Shown here: positions 6,884-8,103 of the stretch, in pieces | Position numbering within the stretch: position 1 is the stretch's first letter | Layout of the letters: the number at the start of each line of letters is the position of its first letter | NCBI RefSeq assembly: GCF_937890665.1 | Contig: NZ_CALADU010000091.1 | Location: forward strand, 1-8,103 | Direction of reading: 5' to 3' | DNA from: an uncultured Subdoligranulum sp. | Lineage (GTDB): Bacteria > Bacillota_A > Clostridia > Oscillospirales > Ruminococcaceae | DNA: 8,103 bases | Program-made: the position numbers and the translations under genes | Notes under the pieces: generated by a model | Seen by the model: only the letters and a program-made list of their open reading frames with translations | Told to the model about the DNA's origin: nothing | Database searches by the model: none

Positions 6884-8103
6884 GCATGTTAGTGGAAACC
6901 AAAGCCCGGGTAGGCGTGTTCGCCATTGCCCTGGGCGCCTATCTGCCCCAGTTCCCCAGTCTGGTGCCGGAATTCCAGGCCCAGTATGAGCAGTTCAAAA
7001 CCATGATTCCCGACACCGTAGAACTGGTGGACGGCGGCATCGTGACCACCAAGGAGCTGAGCCAGGCGGCCGGGGACAAGTTCCGCGCCGCCGACGTGGA
7101 CCTGGTGATTCTGCAGCTGCTGACCTACGCCACCTCCTACAACATGCTGCCCGCCGTGCGGGACCTGGATGTGCCGGTGGTGCTGGTGAACGTCCAGAAG
7201 CTGCGCGCCCCCGACTACGAGCACACCGACACCGCCAAGTGGCTGGGTGAGCTCTACGCCTGCGGCGCCGTGGGCGAGATGGTGGCCGACCTGGAGCGGG
7301 CCGGCAAGCGCCATGCGGTGATCACCGGCGTGGTGGAGGGCGGTGACCCCACCGTCCAGGCCGAGATCAACGACTGGTGCAAGGCCGCCCAGGTGCGCCG
7401 CCGTTTCCGGGACACCAATCTGGCCCAGATCGGCCGTCCCTACCCCGGCATGATGGACCTCTACATCGACGAGACCAACCTCTACCACCGGATGTGGCTC
7501 TACACCAAACAGTTTGACTGGGAGAAGATGTGGGCCATTGCTGACAACGTCACCGACGAGGCGGTCATCCGCGCCAAGGCCGAGGAGATCCTCGACACCT
7601 TCGACATCGAGGGCGGCGGCACGGTGGAAAAGGTCTGGGAGATGGCCCGCTACGTGGTGGCTTTTGAGCAGTGGGTCAAGGACGAGAAGATCGCCTTCAT
7701 CGCCTCCCACTATGACGGCTTTGCCCAGGGCAAGGCGGGGGTGCTGGACTCCATGCTGATTCCTGCCTTCTCGATGCTCATCAAGCAGGGCGTCGCCTGC
7801 GCCGTGGAGGGGGACATCAAGGTGGCCATGGCCATGTCCATTCTCAAGACGATTTCCGGCCAGGGCCAGCTGTCCGAGATGTATTCCATCGACTTTGACA
7901 AGGACATCTGCATCATCGGCCATTCCGGCTCCGGCGACGCAGCCATCTCGGCCAAAAAGCCCACCATGAAGATCGTGCCGGTCTTCCACGGCAAGACCGG
8001 CGGCGGTTACCTGACCCAGTTCTACCCCCATCTGGGTCCCGTGACCTACCTGGGCATCACCCAGGACAAGGACGGCCACTTCAAGTTTGTGGTGGCCGAG
8101 GGC
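6880..8103 (+). CDS. L-arabinose/L-fucose isomerase-family protein (3' end outside window)
   Basis: The frame runs open for 408 codons to the right edge, so the C-terminus is missing, probably about 60-70 residues by comparison with the family. The protein belongs to the metal-dependent aldose-ketose isomerases related to AraA and FucI, which turn L-arabinose, L-fucose or similar aldoses into ketoses. Against E. coli AraA, E310 (in AVEGDIK), E333 (in LSEMYSIDFD) and H348 (in IIGHSG) fall where its catalytic and Mn-binding E306, E333 and H350 lie; the fourth ligand, a C-terminal His, would be beyond the edge. The N-terminal Rossmann-like part is seen in VGVFAIALGAYLPQFP (11-26). It is not the RhaA type, which has a different fold and motifs. 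The ATGA overlap with the kinase indicates translational coupling, so the two probably handle the same sugar. Members of this subfamily are often annotated loosely as arabinose or fucose isomerase; the substrate is unsure. Confidence 0.87.
   Translation, partial: MSMLVETKARVGVFAIALGAYLPQFPSLVPEFQAQYEQFKTMIPDTVELVDGGIVTTKELSQAAGDKFRAADVDLVILQLLTYATSYNMLPAVRDLDVPVVLVNVQKLRAPDYEHTDTAKWLGELYACGAVGEMVADLERAGKRHAVITGVVEGGDPTVQAEINDWCKAAQVRRRFRDTNLAQIGRPYPGMMDLYIDETNLYHRMWLYTKQFDWEKMWAIADNVTDEAVIRAKAEEILDTFDIEGGGTVEKVWEMARYVVAFEQWVKDEKIAFIASHYDGFAQGKAGVLDSMLIPAFSMLIKQGVACAVEGDIKVAMAMSILKTISGQGQLSEMYSIDFDKDICIIGHSGSGDAAISAKKPTMKIVPVFHGKTGGGYLTQFYPHLGPVTYLGITQDKDGHFKFVVAEG

Noticed and set aside
6889..8079. 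Long open frame of 396 codons on the minus strand
   Set aside because: It lies opposite the isomerase frame, which has catalytic residues, a strong ribosome site and coupling to the kinase. The minus-strand product is Gly/His/Leu/Val-rich and low in complexity, typical of the antisense of a GC-rich gene.

Overview
The window looks like a carbohydrate-use region of a Gram-positive, Clostridia-type gut anaerobe. Strong AGGAGG-type ribosome binding sites, fairly high GC, a cytoplasmic GH3 enzyme and AraC, kinase and isomerase cassettes would all fit the Ruminococcaceae/Oscillospirales. That placement is inference from style and gene content, not from a marker gene. Every supported gene reads on the + strand. 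No RNA gene, mobile element or CRISPR array was seen.

Layout: (1) 1-1762 holds the 3' part of a TIM-barrel sugar (phosphate) isomerase/epimerase gene, then a short-chain dehydrogenase/reductase (SDR) 45 bases later. A 3' untranslated stretch follows and ends at a two-tier hairpin with a T run (1725-1762). (2) 1763-5360 is a second unit: an upstream region with a good sigma-A-type promoter (1943-1971), a 9-base direct repeat upstream of it and a palindrome just downstream. It drives a 745-residue cytoplasmic GH3 beta-glycosidase and, 47 bases further on, an AraC-family regulator. The unit closes with a very strong 17-bp hairpin terminator (5317-5360). (3) 5361-8103 is a third unit: a -10-like element inside a small palindrome, a rhamnulokinase-type sugar kinase, and an L-arabinose/L-fucose isomerase-family gene overlapping it by four bases (ATGA) and running off the right edge.

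How they may work together: the GH3 enzyme would release sugar from imported oligosaccharides or glycosides, with its linked AraC regulator as likely local control. The isomerase and kinase form an aldose to ketose to ketose-1-phosphate pair for an L- or 6-deoxy sugar. The isomerase is not the RhaA type normally paired with RhaB, so the true sugar is open. The epimerase and SDR pair looks like part of an oxidation or isomerisation route for a sugar or sugar derivative. A shared substrate across the three units is only suggested by proximity.

Nothing here is convincingly a wholly new system. The points most worth checking are the mismatched kinase/isomerase pair and the candidate operators around the two promoters.
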